The position numbers and the translations under genes are program-made. Under the pieces are notes generated by a model, which saw only the letters and a list, made by a program, of their open reading frames with translations, did no database searches and was not told the DNA's origin. This document shows positions 44,275-51,500 of a stretch of DNA of 64,000 nt, piece after piece. Source of the DNA: Shewanella halifaxensis HAW-EB4 (GTDB lineage: Bacteria > Pseudomonadota > Gammaproteobacteria > Enterobacterales > Shewanellaceae); NCBI RefSeq assembly GCF_000019185.1, contig NC_010334.1, forward strand, positions 806,001-870,000, read 5' to 3'. Each line of letters opens with the position of its first letter. The first letter of the stretch is position 1.

Positions 44275-44348
44275 TGGGGAGTTAAGTTTTAAGTCAAATA
44301 TACAGTGTTAAAGAATATATATTTATTATTGCCATGTGAAATTTACAT

Positions 44349-44375
44349 AAAAAAGGCCTCAAATAAAGAGGCCTT
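44349..44375 (-). terminator. Rho-independent terminator of the amidinotransferase gene
   Basis: AAGGCCTC / GAGGCCTT stem with a 7-nt loop; on the minus strand it is followed by a T-run. It separates the amidinotransferase gene from the arc operon. Confidence 0.85.
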
Positions 44376-44407
44376 CAGTTTCAATATCTATTCTCTAATA
44401 TCGAGTA

Positions 44408-45640
44408 TTAATATTCCCAATGTTCGATGTTATGAGCCCCTTTGAATTGGTTTGCAAAGTAGTCTTCACACGTACCTTCACGAAGTACGTCAGCGGTAGC
44501 ACAGTGTAAACCGCCACCGAAGGCGTAAGCATCACGTAAGTTAACAGGAAGAACGTTGAAACCAAGCTTATCGAACTGTTCCATCTGAGCGGTTTCAGTC
44601 GCTTCAACACACACTGTCTTATGGTCAAGGATCAGAGTATTCATAGATAACCAAGTGCTTGAGTAACATAGTGGTGGTGGCGTATCCCAAGCAGGCTGAG
44701 CTGCTTCTACGATTTGCCAATCATTCTTTTCAAAGATCTCACGCTGACCGTCGAACAGAGGACGATGTGGGTTCAACAACATCAAGCCTGGACGTAATGG
44801 ACAGAATGTTGCGTCAATGTGTATAGGGTGGTTATCTTTAAAGCTTAAAGTATGAACGCGATATCCCTGTGGCTCATACTTACGCTTGATCCAGCGAATA
44901 CCCGCTAGGTTAGTGGTTAAGCCATGCTGAACGAAAATATCTTTACCTAGACGCATAACATCAGCAGCATCAAACAAAATATCTGTTTCTCTGGTTGAAT
45001 ATTCCTTACGGCAAGAGCGTGCCATTGTCTCTTCATCAGAGAGGAACTCATAAGCTGCCACATAATCCATACGGAAACTATCATCAGACAAGCGAGGACG
45101 TGGTGCTTGCTCTATTAAACACTCTTGATCTGATTCAAAATATTCACGTAGCAAATCGGTAAACGCTAAATATTCAAAGTAACGGCTGCGGAAGCTCATT
45201 GGTGCCATTAGAATACTCTTACCCATAGTTAATAGGCAGTCACGAGGAGGCATAACACCGAAACCAGAACTGATAGAGAAGTCAGGCGTTGTAACACGGG
45301 CATTCCAATCAACAGCACCTGGGCGGTCGACAATAATACCGCGACCTTCAAGCAGTTTAGCGAAACCATTTAAGCATTCGTTTGCTTGATCAATACTCTC
45401 TTGAGTGCGACGACCGGCTTTACCACCGCGCATTGGTGAGTCAGCAGGAATTTTTTCGTTACTTGCAGGGCATGCTTCAGGAATATACTGATTGTCTGCG
45501 ATACCAACAATCACGTGCTTTAGTGGGTCAAAGTCATTATATGATTCAACTTTAAGTCCTTTGCGGACGTGAGGAACACCAGATTCTTTACGCTCTAGTG
45601 GTGCTGAAGCATTCGGGTATAGATCATTAGAAACACTCAT
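44408..45640 (-). CDS. Arginine:glycine amidinotransferase-like enzyme
   Basis: A 410-aa member of the amidinotransferase (AGAT/StrB) family, which moves the amidino group of arginine to an amine acceptor and releases ornithine. The start at 45640 has GGAG upstream; a start 9 codons earlier is less likely. Catalytic landmarks match human AGAT: 'LFDAADVMRLGKDIFVQHGL' (Asp), 'FKDNHPIHIDATFCPLRPG' (His and Asp) and the nucleophile Cys in GGGLHCATADV (C380). N-terminal 'YNDFDPLKHVIVGIADNQYIP' is also family-typical. The acceptor (glycine, lysine, a diamine or other) cannot be told. It has its own terminator and a 39-bp paired-half-site element 228 bp upstream, so it is a separate unit in the arginine regulon. 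Ornithine is shared with the arcB reaction. Confidence 0.88.
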   Translation of the reverse strand: MSVSNDLYPNASAPLERKESGVPHVRKGLKVESYNDFDPLKHVIVGIADNQYIPEACPASNEKIPADSPMRGGKAGRRTQESIDQANECLNGFAKLLEGRGIIVDRPGAVDWNARVTTPDFSISSGFGVMPPRDCLLTMGKSILMAPMSFRSRYFEYLAFTDLLREYFESDQECLIEQAPRPRLSDDSFRMDYVAAYEFLSDEETMARSCRKEYSTRETDILFDAADVMRLGKDIFVQHGLTTNLAGIRWIKRKYEPQGYRVHTLSFKDNHPIHIDATFCPLRPGLMLLNPHRPLFDGQREIFEKNDWQIVEAAQPAWDTPPPLCYSSTWLSMNTLILDHKTVCVEATETAQMEQFDKLGFNVLPVNLRDAYAFGGGLHCATADVLREGTCEDYFANQFKGAHNIEHWEY

Positions 45641-45867
45641 TACAAACTCTCCAAGAGAATGAAACATGATAATAAAATAGTTGGTTAATGCATATCACTG
45701 GACTATTTGCCGTTCCTGTTTGGCAATGAAAAAATCCATCCATACCAGCATCTTAATTTGGTGCTCTATGGCTTTTTCCAGTTATATGACAATATATTGC
45801 GATTGAAATGGTGATTCTTTTTAACCCTTTCAATGGTGATTATAATTACCTTTAAACCCTAATGTTA

Positions 45868-45906
45868 ATATCGAAATCATGCTTACTATTAACGGAATGC
45901 TGCTCG
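45868..45906 (-). promoter_or_regulatory. 39-bp paired-half-site operator, copy 3 (upstream of the amidinotransferase gene)
   Basis: On the minus strand AGCAGCATTCCGTTA and, 21 bp on, AGCATGATTTCGATA. With copies 1 and 2 it gives a half-site consensus AGCAnnATTCCGnTA. Nothing else in the flanking DNA is shared among the copies. Confidence 0.7.
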
Positions 45907-46419
45907 GATATGAAACGTTAGTGATGCAATATATGACACGGTTTTTTTGAGAACCGATGGGTATCTATGTTTTGTTGCACACAAAGTTATTTTCCTATGA
46001 GGGTGAGTTTGTTTCCCTACTTTCATTGCTAAAACTGTAGTGGTTTAGGATGCTATATACTCTTTATAGAAATAGACTATATATACTTATGGATGTTAAA
46101 GGTTAATAGGTTTGAAAGTATTAACTAAAGATAGGGGTAGTGATGTTGTATATTGAAATAGAGTGAGGTTGACTTTTAGAGTATCGATGGGTTTATATTT
46201 TATCTTGCATTTATCCAACAATTATTTTTATTAGGTGGATTCACTGTCTAACTGTAGATGAGTATATACTTTACCAGAACAGATTCAGCTTTGTTAAATC
46301 GATTAGTATAAAAAACAATTTATTCTTATTTTTTTCAGTTCCATTCCATCAACAAAATATTTCCCCCACAGTTACTGATAGATGATTGCAGATATTTTAT
46401 CTGATTGCGTTGCTAAAGA
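45907..46419. other. AT-rich non-coding gap with a faint internal duplication
   Basis: About 510 bp without a gene. Two stretches (about 45953-46080 and 46183-46290) look like diverged copies of each other, sharing CGATGGGT, an A/T block with TTGCA, and a TATATACT-containing end. The relation is weak and may be chance in AT-rich DNA. Confidence 0.3.
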
Positions 46420-46441
46420 AGCTAGGCATGATTGCCTAGCT
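46420..46441 (-). terminator. Terminator of the aldehyde-oxidoreductase operon
   Basis: AGCTAGGCA / TGCCTAGCT stem with a TGAT loop, 9 bp after the last stop; on the minus strand it is followed by TCTTTAG. Confidence 0.7.
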
Positions 46442-46450
46442 GCTGTTTGA

Positions 46451-46969
46451 CTATACCGACCACTCGAATGGATCGTGGTTAGCAAGTACTTGGGCATAAG
46501 TACTTGTGATGTGCTGCAACGAATAGTAGTACCCCGCACCGTCTTTGCCCTTTTGATAGGCTATATCATTACAGTGGCTTGATTCACCGAGTTGTGTTGG
46601 CAGCAGTTTTAATTCTGCTGTCGATAAGCTATAAGGTGCATGGCTAAAGTTGTCCTCAGGAACCAGCTCACCCAATGCCGAGTAACGCCTAATATATTCA
46701 GCCATAGTGAAGGCTAACTTACCCTCATTAACACCTAGCCATTGCTTAGCGTAGCTATCGACTATGTATCTATCAGAATAAAAGTAGCTCTGAGAGTCTC
46801 CATCCATTAGCTTGATATCCTTATACTGAATATCTTCAACAAGTTTCAGGTACGCAGCTTCTGGATCATCAATCTCTAGCTCTAATCCAGCAATTGCAAT
46901 CACTTGATTGGCCGTCGCTAGGCGGCCGTGTTCACTCAATAAGCGAATAAAATCGACTAAAGATTCCAT
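46451..46969 (-). CDS. Small partner protein of the YdhV-like oxidoreductase
   Basis: A 172-aa soluble protein whose ATG is 4 bp after the stop of the AOR-type gene, so the two are coupled. It is helix-rich ('MESLVDFIRLLSEHGRLATANQVIAIAG'-type start) with 'EAYLKLVEDIQY'-like acidic segments and no Cys motif, signal peptide or membrane helix. In E. coli the gene after ydhV is ydhW, also of unknown function; position suggests an equivalent, but I cannot confirm homology from the sequence. A maturation or docking role for the large subunit is a guess from adjacency. Confidence 0.7.
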   Translation of the reverse strand: MESLVDFIRLLSEHGRLATANQVIAIAGLELEIDDPEAAYLKLVEDIQYKDIKLMDGDSQSYFYSDRYIVDSYAKQWLGVNEGKLAFTMAEYIRRYSALGELVPEDNFSHAPYSLSTAELKLLPTQLGESSHCNDIAYQKGKDGAGYYYSLQHITSTYAQVLANHDPFEWSV

Positions 46970-46973
46970 ATGC

Positions 46974-49193
46974 TTATGCCGGTAACAAGCCTAAGCTTTC
47001 AAGTTTGTCTGCAACGTAACCTAGCTTGAACTTCTCTAGCGTTGCACGAGTGGGCGTCCCAGTTTCTCTGTCCCAGCCCATTTCGGCATAGAAAAGGTCT
47101 AGACCAAGCTGCATATCTTCACGGCCCATTTTAATCGTGCCTTCATCACCAAAGACTTTGTCAGGATCTAAGTCGTAAACCCACTCTGTTAGCACATCAT
47201 GTTGATTGCGCTGATCCATCTCCTGCATCTGAAGGACTGAAAGTGCTCTATGAAGTTGTAAGATCCCCTCCGCCTTGTCGTCAAGTTCTTGCTCACTGGT
47301 TTGGATCCCGGTAACTAAGCTAAACATTTGTGACTCAATTGAGCTATCGCCTTGATAGTCTTTCTTGGCATCGGGCGAAACAATCAGAGGGAACATCCAA
47401 TTACATAATGTTAGCGAGTCATGTAAGACGTTTTTAACTAAGCACCATTTGGCAAATTTGGCTTTTGCAATATTCATTGGTTTATAGTGTTTAACTGGGT
47501 CAAACGCGCCCGCGCCCCACATTTTGTCGGCTACCTCTGAGATCTTGCCATAGGGTAGGCCGCAGTTAACCAAGTTGATGTGTGAGTGACACTGAGGATC
47601 TCGGTTAAATACTGTATTGAGTAGCGCGCCAACTTGCCCCGCTGTTTCACTCGCATGGTGGGTTCCACCAACCATAGAACGGTTGAAGACTTTGACGCCT
47701 TTATCGAGGAATACGCTGTAAGTTTTACCTAATAAGCCATAGGCTGCATCGCTCTCAAGATTAAAGCTTAGCTTCGCCATACGCGGTGTCTCAACGCCGT
47801 TGAGAACATCTTGGATGTTGTAGAGCTCGCCCTCTTCGTTAATAAACTCATGCACGCCTTTACCGAGGAAGCGCCCAAGAATGTTGGAGCCGTTATATTG
47901 CAGACCAAAGGCGAGACGAGTATAGAAATCTTCCATAAAATGGGCGTCGAGATCTTTTTGCTGTTGCCAGTTAATCGCAGCAAATTCTTGTGCTGGTAAT
48001 AGCTCTTTCCAGAAATCACGGGTGATAAACTCCCGCATAATATGGGATAGCTGGCCGTAAGCACTCCATACGCCGTAGTTATCCATGTGGTAAGCACCAA
48101 CTGTTTGAATATCTGTTCTTTTTTCAGAGTTTCCAGGTAGGCCCATTACATACCAAGGGTCGAGGAATCCCATGCAGGTATTGGAAATATTGTCGGTTGG
48201 CAGCTTGTATTCAGTCTTCATTTTCGGGTTTTTAACTTCGCAAAAGCAGCGAATAGGGCATGAATGACAGCCACTCGGACGCTTAAAGATTTTATTTGCT
48301 TCTTCACGGCCGAAATACATTTCAGCCATTGAGGTGCGCATCCCCACTTTTTGGCGATCATTCCACGGCGTTTCACCAACATCGACAGGATTATCGGCTG
48401 CGCCCCATTTGACGCCAGGTCCGCCGCGCCAGCGACTAATACTGGAGCTATACTCAGCCCAAGTCTGAGGTTGGTGAGGAACAACACCTTGGTTGTTTGC
48501 ACCAATAATGCCTAAGATATGATCATCTAACTTCCTGAGCTGTTCATTGTTAGCGACTACATTCACTACACCGCTACCTATGACGCCGATGGCTTTGAGT
48601 TGTTTTGAGCCTAATACTGCCCCATGGCCGCCTGCAGAGTGACCACCTTGTGTTTGAATAGTTGACTGAGAAACTAAGTTTTCACCCGCTGGCCCAATAG
48701 CAGCAACTTGGGCTTGCTGTCCCATCATTTTGGCCACAGCGGCAAAAGTATCAAACATACCTTTGCCCCATATCGTATCGGCAGGCTCTAACGTGACTTC
48801 ATCGTCTATTATTTTTAGCCAAACTGGGGTTGGTGATTTACCTTCAATGATAATCGCATCATATCCAGCATATTTTAATTCGGGCGAAAAATGACCACCA
48901 AAATGGCCGTCAGTTATTAAATGCTGTCTAATTACAGGACTTCTAGAAGTAATAGTCGTTCTTGCTGAACATATAGCTCCTGAACCACTTAATGGTCCAG
49001 CAGATATAATTAATCTATTTCCTTCATCTGTGGCTTTAATTCCATCCTTATGGTTATCCCATAATACTTTATAACCAATGCCCATCCCGCCGATATAGTT
49101 GTGGTATTTATTTGTACTTTCTTTTTTTATAATATTGTTTGTGAGGTCTACACGTAAGACATAACCGGCCCAACCGCCAAATTCGGTATTCAT
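46974..49193 (-). CDS. ydhV: Aldehyde:ferredoxin oxidoreductase-family enzyme, YdhV-like
   Basis: A 739-aa molybdo/tungsto-pterin enzyme. The N-terminal AOR domain begins 'GGWAGYVLRVDLTNNIIKKES' and continues with 'IGGMGIGYKVLWD' and 'AGPLSGSGAICSARTTITSRSP'; the 4Fe-4S ligands are in SGCHSCPIRC (about 312), with a fourth Cys expected in the C-terminal part (LTLCNW). The C-terminal third matches E. coli YdhV closely as I remember it ('LCNWMFPLIVSPDAKKDY', 'HDVLTEWVYDLDPDKVF', 'LFYAEMGWDRETGTPTRATL'). YdhV binds a bis-molybdopterin Mo cofactor; its physiological substrate is unknown. No signal peptide is present. It forms an operon with the upstream Tat ferredoxin (29 bp) and the downstream small protein. 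Confidence 0.93.
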   Translation of the reverse strand: MNTEFGGWAGYVLRVDLTNNIIKKESTNKYHNYIGGMGIGYKVLWDNHKDGIKATDEGNRLIISAGPLSGSGAICSARTTITSRSPVIRQHLITDGHFGGHFSPELKYAGYDAIIIEGKSPTPVWLKIIDDEVTLEPADTIWGKGMFDTFAAVAKMMGQQAQVAAIGPAGENLVSQSTIQTQGGHSAGGHGAVLGSKQLKAIGVIGSGVVNVVANNEQLRKLDDHILGIIGANNQGVVPHQPQTWAEYSSSISRWRGGPGVKWGAADNPVDVGETPWNDRQKVGMRTSMAEMYFGREEANKIFKRPSGCHSCPIRCFCEVKNPKMKTEYKLPTDNISNTCMGFLDPWYVMGLPGNSEKRTDIQTVGAYHMDNYGVWSAYGQLSHIMREFITRDFWKELLPAQEFAAINWQQQKDLDAHFMEDFYTRLAFGLQYNGSNILGRFLGKGVHEFINEEGELYNIQDVLNGVETPRMAKLSFNLESDAAYGLLGKTYSVFLDKGVKVFNRSMVGGTHHASETAGQVGALLNTVFNRDPQCHSHINLVNCGLPYGKISEVADKMWGAGAFDPVKHYKPMNIAKAKFAKWCLVKNVLHDSLTLCNWMFPLIVSPDAKKDYQGDSSIESQMFSLVTGIQTSEQELDDKAEGILQLHRALSVLQMQEMDQRNQHDVLTEWVYDLDPDKVFGDEGTIKMGREDMQLGLDLFYAEMGWDRETGTPTRATLEKFKLGYVADKLESLGLLPA

Positions 49194-49222
49194 ATATAAG
49201 TCCCTATGACATTTATAAATAG

Positions 49223-49864
49223 TTAAATTAGTTTTAGATACTTTTCATGGTGCTCAACTTCAGCGACAGCTTCTTCCCATGTATAAAATTTAATTGCACC
49301 AGTAGGGCAAACTTCAGCACAGTTGGGTTTACCTTGGCAGAGGTCGCACTTTAATGCTTTTTCAGTGAGCTTATCGATTGTAATAACTTGCTGTGGGCAG
49401 TTTTCTGCGCAGTAGCCACAGCCTATACAAAGTTCTTCATCAACCACACGTGCACCGGTAGCTTCATCGATTGAAATGGCTTGTTGAGGGCAGGCGGCCA
49501 TACACACATTGCACTGTCGGCAAGTCTCTGGAACGATAGTGCCATCGCCTTCTTCACCTCGCTGTTGATGGTAATTATCTTGTACACCATGAGGGCCAAA
49601 ATTGAGGTTTTTGACAACTTTAATTCGAGCTGTATTTGGGCTTACAGCAGATTTGCCATGGCTCCAGCTACAGGCGATTTCACAGCGCCTACAGCCCACG
49701 CAAAGTACAGGATCAACGACCATTAAACCGCCAGGTAAAACTTCTATTTTTATATTGTCATCATCGCTATTGCAACCTGTAAGGAAGCTAACCAAGGACC
49801 CACAATAAACTGTCCCTACAGCGACCTTGGCTCCATTAGAAAGAAGTGCTCTCCTTGTAATCAT
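49223..49864 (-). CDS. ydhY: Exported four-cluster ferredoxin, YdhY-like
   Basis: A 213-aa iron-sulfur protein with a twin-arginine-like N-terminus (MITRRALLSNGAKVAVG) and a lipobox-like LTGC at residue 31, so it may be a Tat-exported or membrane-attached protein. Four Cys motifs could bind four 4Fe-4S clusters: CVGCRRCEIAC, CRQCNVCMAAC, CIGCGYCAENC and CDLCQGKPNCAEVC. This DMSO-reductase-B-like layout suits electron transfer to or from the neighbouring AOR enzyme, which lacks a signal; how the pair meets across the membrane is not obvious. In E. coli ydhY starts the FNR-activated ydhYVWXUT operon; here only the Y-V-(W) part is present. An FNR-like site lies about 95 bp upstream. Confidence 0.9.
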   Translation of the reverse strand: MITRRALLSNGAKVAVGTVYCGSLVSFLTGCNSDDDNIKIEVLPGGLMVVDPVLCVGCRRCEIACSWSHGKSAVSPNTARIKVVKNLNFGPHGVQDNYHQQRGEEGDGTIVPETCRQCNVCMAACPQQAISIDEATGARVVDEELCIGCGYCAENCPQQVITIDKLTEKALKCDLCQGKPNCAEVCPTGAIKFYTWEEAVAEVEHHEKYLKLI

Positions 49865-50221
49865 TTTTGATTTCCTCTTTAGTAATATAAAATTAAAAAT
49901 GTAATTAGGGTGTTTATTTTGGGCTTTGAGTATTTACTAACTAATAATTGAACAAATTGATTGTGGTCACAATTAACCAATTGGCGGTTTTTATCTTTAA
50001 ACTATACACCTTGTGTCACAGATGGTTTTTTTGAATTCTAATAATTGAAATATTGATTTTGCATTTGAATTTAGATCTTGTTTTTATGAGTTGTATAGGT
50101 TTGTTCAAATAAATGCACTTAATGCTAGCTAAGTTGAGTCTTGTCACAATAATATTTTAATGTATTTATTATTGTTTTAGCTGCAGGTTTAATTACTTTT
50201 TATTAATATAATGTCGCCATC
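49865..50221. other. Regulatory gap upstream of the YdhY-like gene
   Basis: A 357-bp AT-rich region with no gene on either strand. It should contain the promoter of the oxidoreductase operon and, besides the FNR-like site listed separately, a second CRP/FNR-like half-site (TTGTGTCACA) near 50010. Confidence 0.4.
49957..49970 (-). promoter_or_regulatory. FNR/CRP-like site upstream of the oxidoreductase operon
   Basis: TTGAT-TGTG-GTCAC resembles an FNR box (TTGATnnnnATCAA) with one good half. It overlaps an inverted repeat ATTGTG-GT-CACAAT. Its centre is about 100 bp upstream of the start codon. Anaerobic activation would fit the family, but this is only a pattern match. Confidence 0.35.
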
Positions 50222-50584
50222 AGTGAAGCCAAATCATTAAAGGATCAGCTAGAGTCAGTTAATATTAATGAGAAACTAAATGTTTCTGTTGATTTTTATA
50301 TTAGTAATAGTAATGGGGTGGTGGTTACTGGGGTAGAGAAACTCGGCTCTATTCCCGCTTTAGGGCTAGGTATTGCAAAGCTTGGCGAGCTGCAGCGTAG
50401 AGTGAGACCATTTAATGGCAGTAATGATGCTATCGAAACAGAGGTCTTAGAAAATGAACTTGAGCCGCAGTGGACTCGCTACATTAACAGGCTAGTACAA
50501 CCCGGTGATGTTGCTGATAACGAGCTTGAACCTGGCTGGAACAAACAGAAAGTCCCTTCAGTGGCAAGCATTCGCAAGTTGTGA
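50222..50584 (+). pseudogene. Truncated gene remnant without a normal start
   Basis: The frame is open from a stop at 50204 to the TGA at 50582-50584 but has no ATG; GTG codons occur at 50315 and 50318 inside apparently coding sequence. The decoded text is protein-like (SVDFYISNSNGVVVTG, then 'LGLGIAKLGELQRRVRPFNG') and ends with two NELEPxW repeats. An ATG at 50211 is in a different frame and stops after nine codons, so a frameshift or loss of the 5' end is likely. It lies just upstream of two small paralogous genes on the same strand and may be what is left of a larger accessory gene. I do not recognise the family. Confidence 0.45.
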
Positions 50585-50668
50585 ACGTCAAAATAAAAGG
50601 GCTTTAGTTTGGCGATCGCTGCAGAGCCAAAGTGATTATCGAACCAGAGTGAAAAGGAGCGAATCAAT

Positions 50669-51037
50669 ATGAATAATATCAGCTTTACAACTAGCTGGGG
50701 AAGCTTGCTAACCTTTAGTCCCCCAATGACTGCTGCGGCGGTGCGAGCGCTTGGAATAGAGTGTAGAGAGTGGCAGGGATTTGCCGATCTCGATTTTGAC
50801 TCTGCAAGTGTTCTCGCACAAAAATGTGCGATGCGGTTACCGACATCCTCAGAGCTCTATGAGCTACACCTATGGATTAATCAGCAGTCTGAGCAGGATT
50901 GGCCGCCACATAATATTTATCGGTCTTCTACAACTATTAGCGATGGGACTCATTATTCAGTCCGGCTGCATAACGGCAAGTCATACAGTATTGATGACAA
51001 TTACTATGGCTTTGTTTCTTGTGTTAGTGACTCATAA
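50669..51037 (+). CDS. Small Lcl/DUF1566-like protein, tandem copy 1
   Basis: A 122-aa protein with a good Shine-Dalgarno (AAGGAG, about 9 bp before the ATG) and no signal peptide. 'WQGFADLDFDSASVLAQK', RLPTSSELYELHLW, YRSSTT and a closing FVSCVSD follow the plan of Lcl_C/DUF1566 domains (xRLPTxxEL ... YWSST ... VRCV), which have a C-type-lectin/formylglycine-enzyme-like fold. The next gene encodes a protein about 50% identical, 20 bp downstream. Stand-alone small copies of this domain are less common than domains at the end of large surface proteins. Function is unknown. Confidence 0.7.
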   Translation: MNNISFTTSWGSLLTFSPPMTAAAVRALGIECREWQGFADLDFDSASVLAQKCAMRLPTSSELYELHLWINQQSEQDWPPHNIYRSSTTISDGTHYSVRLHNGKSYSIDDNYYGFVSCVSDS

Positions 51038-51057
51038 ATTATTGCTAGGAAACTACT

Positions 51058-51441
51058 ATGAATGAAGTAACCTTTGAAACCAGTTGGGGGGCAAAATTAA
51101 GCTTCTCTCCTATAGTGTCAAAAGCAGTTGCAGATACATTTGAGATAGAATCTGATGAGTGGCAGGGCTTTGCTGACATGGATTTTCATAGTGCTAACGG
51201 TTTGGCTAAAAAGCTAGGTAAACGATTACCCACATCCACAGAACTACATGAACTGCACCTTTGGCTAAGCAAAAACAGCGATTGGAGCTGGCCGACGAGC
51301 GCGAACGCTTATTGGTCGTCAACACCATCTCGTTTAGGTGGGCATTATGCGGTGTTATTGTGCAATGCGAACTGTGTTTGCAACAGTGATGAACGCCATT
51401 GTTATGTTTCGTATGTTAGCTCTGAAAGCGTGCCTTTATGA
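51058..51441 (+). CDS. Small Lcl/DUF1566-like protein, tandem copy 2
   Basis: A 127-aa paralogue of the preceding gene product, with AGGAAA 7 bp before the ATG. It keeps 'EWQGFADMDFHSANGLAKK', RLPTSTELHELHLWLS and a more canonical YWSSTPS motif, and ends 'HCYVSYVSSES'. The stretch between YWSST and the last strand (NANCVCNSDERHC) is the most different part between the copies, as expected for an exposed ligand loop. The pair looks like a tandem duplication in one operon. A bidirectional terminator follows. Confidence 0.7.
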   Translation: MNEVTFETSWGAKLSFSPIVSKAVADTFEIESDEWQGFADMDFHSANGLAKKLGKRLPTSTELHELHLWLSKNSDWSWPTSANAYWSSTPSRLGGHYAVLLCNANCVCNSDERHCYVSYVSSESVPL

Positions 51442-51452
51442 ATCATCAATTT

Positions 51453-51481
51453 AAAAAGGGCATACAATAATGCCCTTTTTT
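51453..51481. terminator. Bidirectional rho-independent terminator
   Basis: AAAAAGGGCA / TGCCCTTTTTT with a short loop, placed between the convergent DUF1566-like and M50 protease genes. Confidence 0.85.
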
Positions 51482-51500
51482 ATTGCCTTAACGGTAGCCG

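Noticed and set aside
39128..45906. ArgR boxes as an explanation for the shared element
   Set aside because: The element is not palindromic and does not match the TGAATnnnnATTCA-type ARG box.
50669..51441. Diversity-generating retroelement target genes
   Set aside because: Lectin-fold-like ends invite the idea, but no reverse transcriptase or template repeat is in the window; kept only as a check in the finding.
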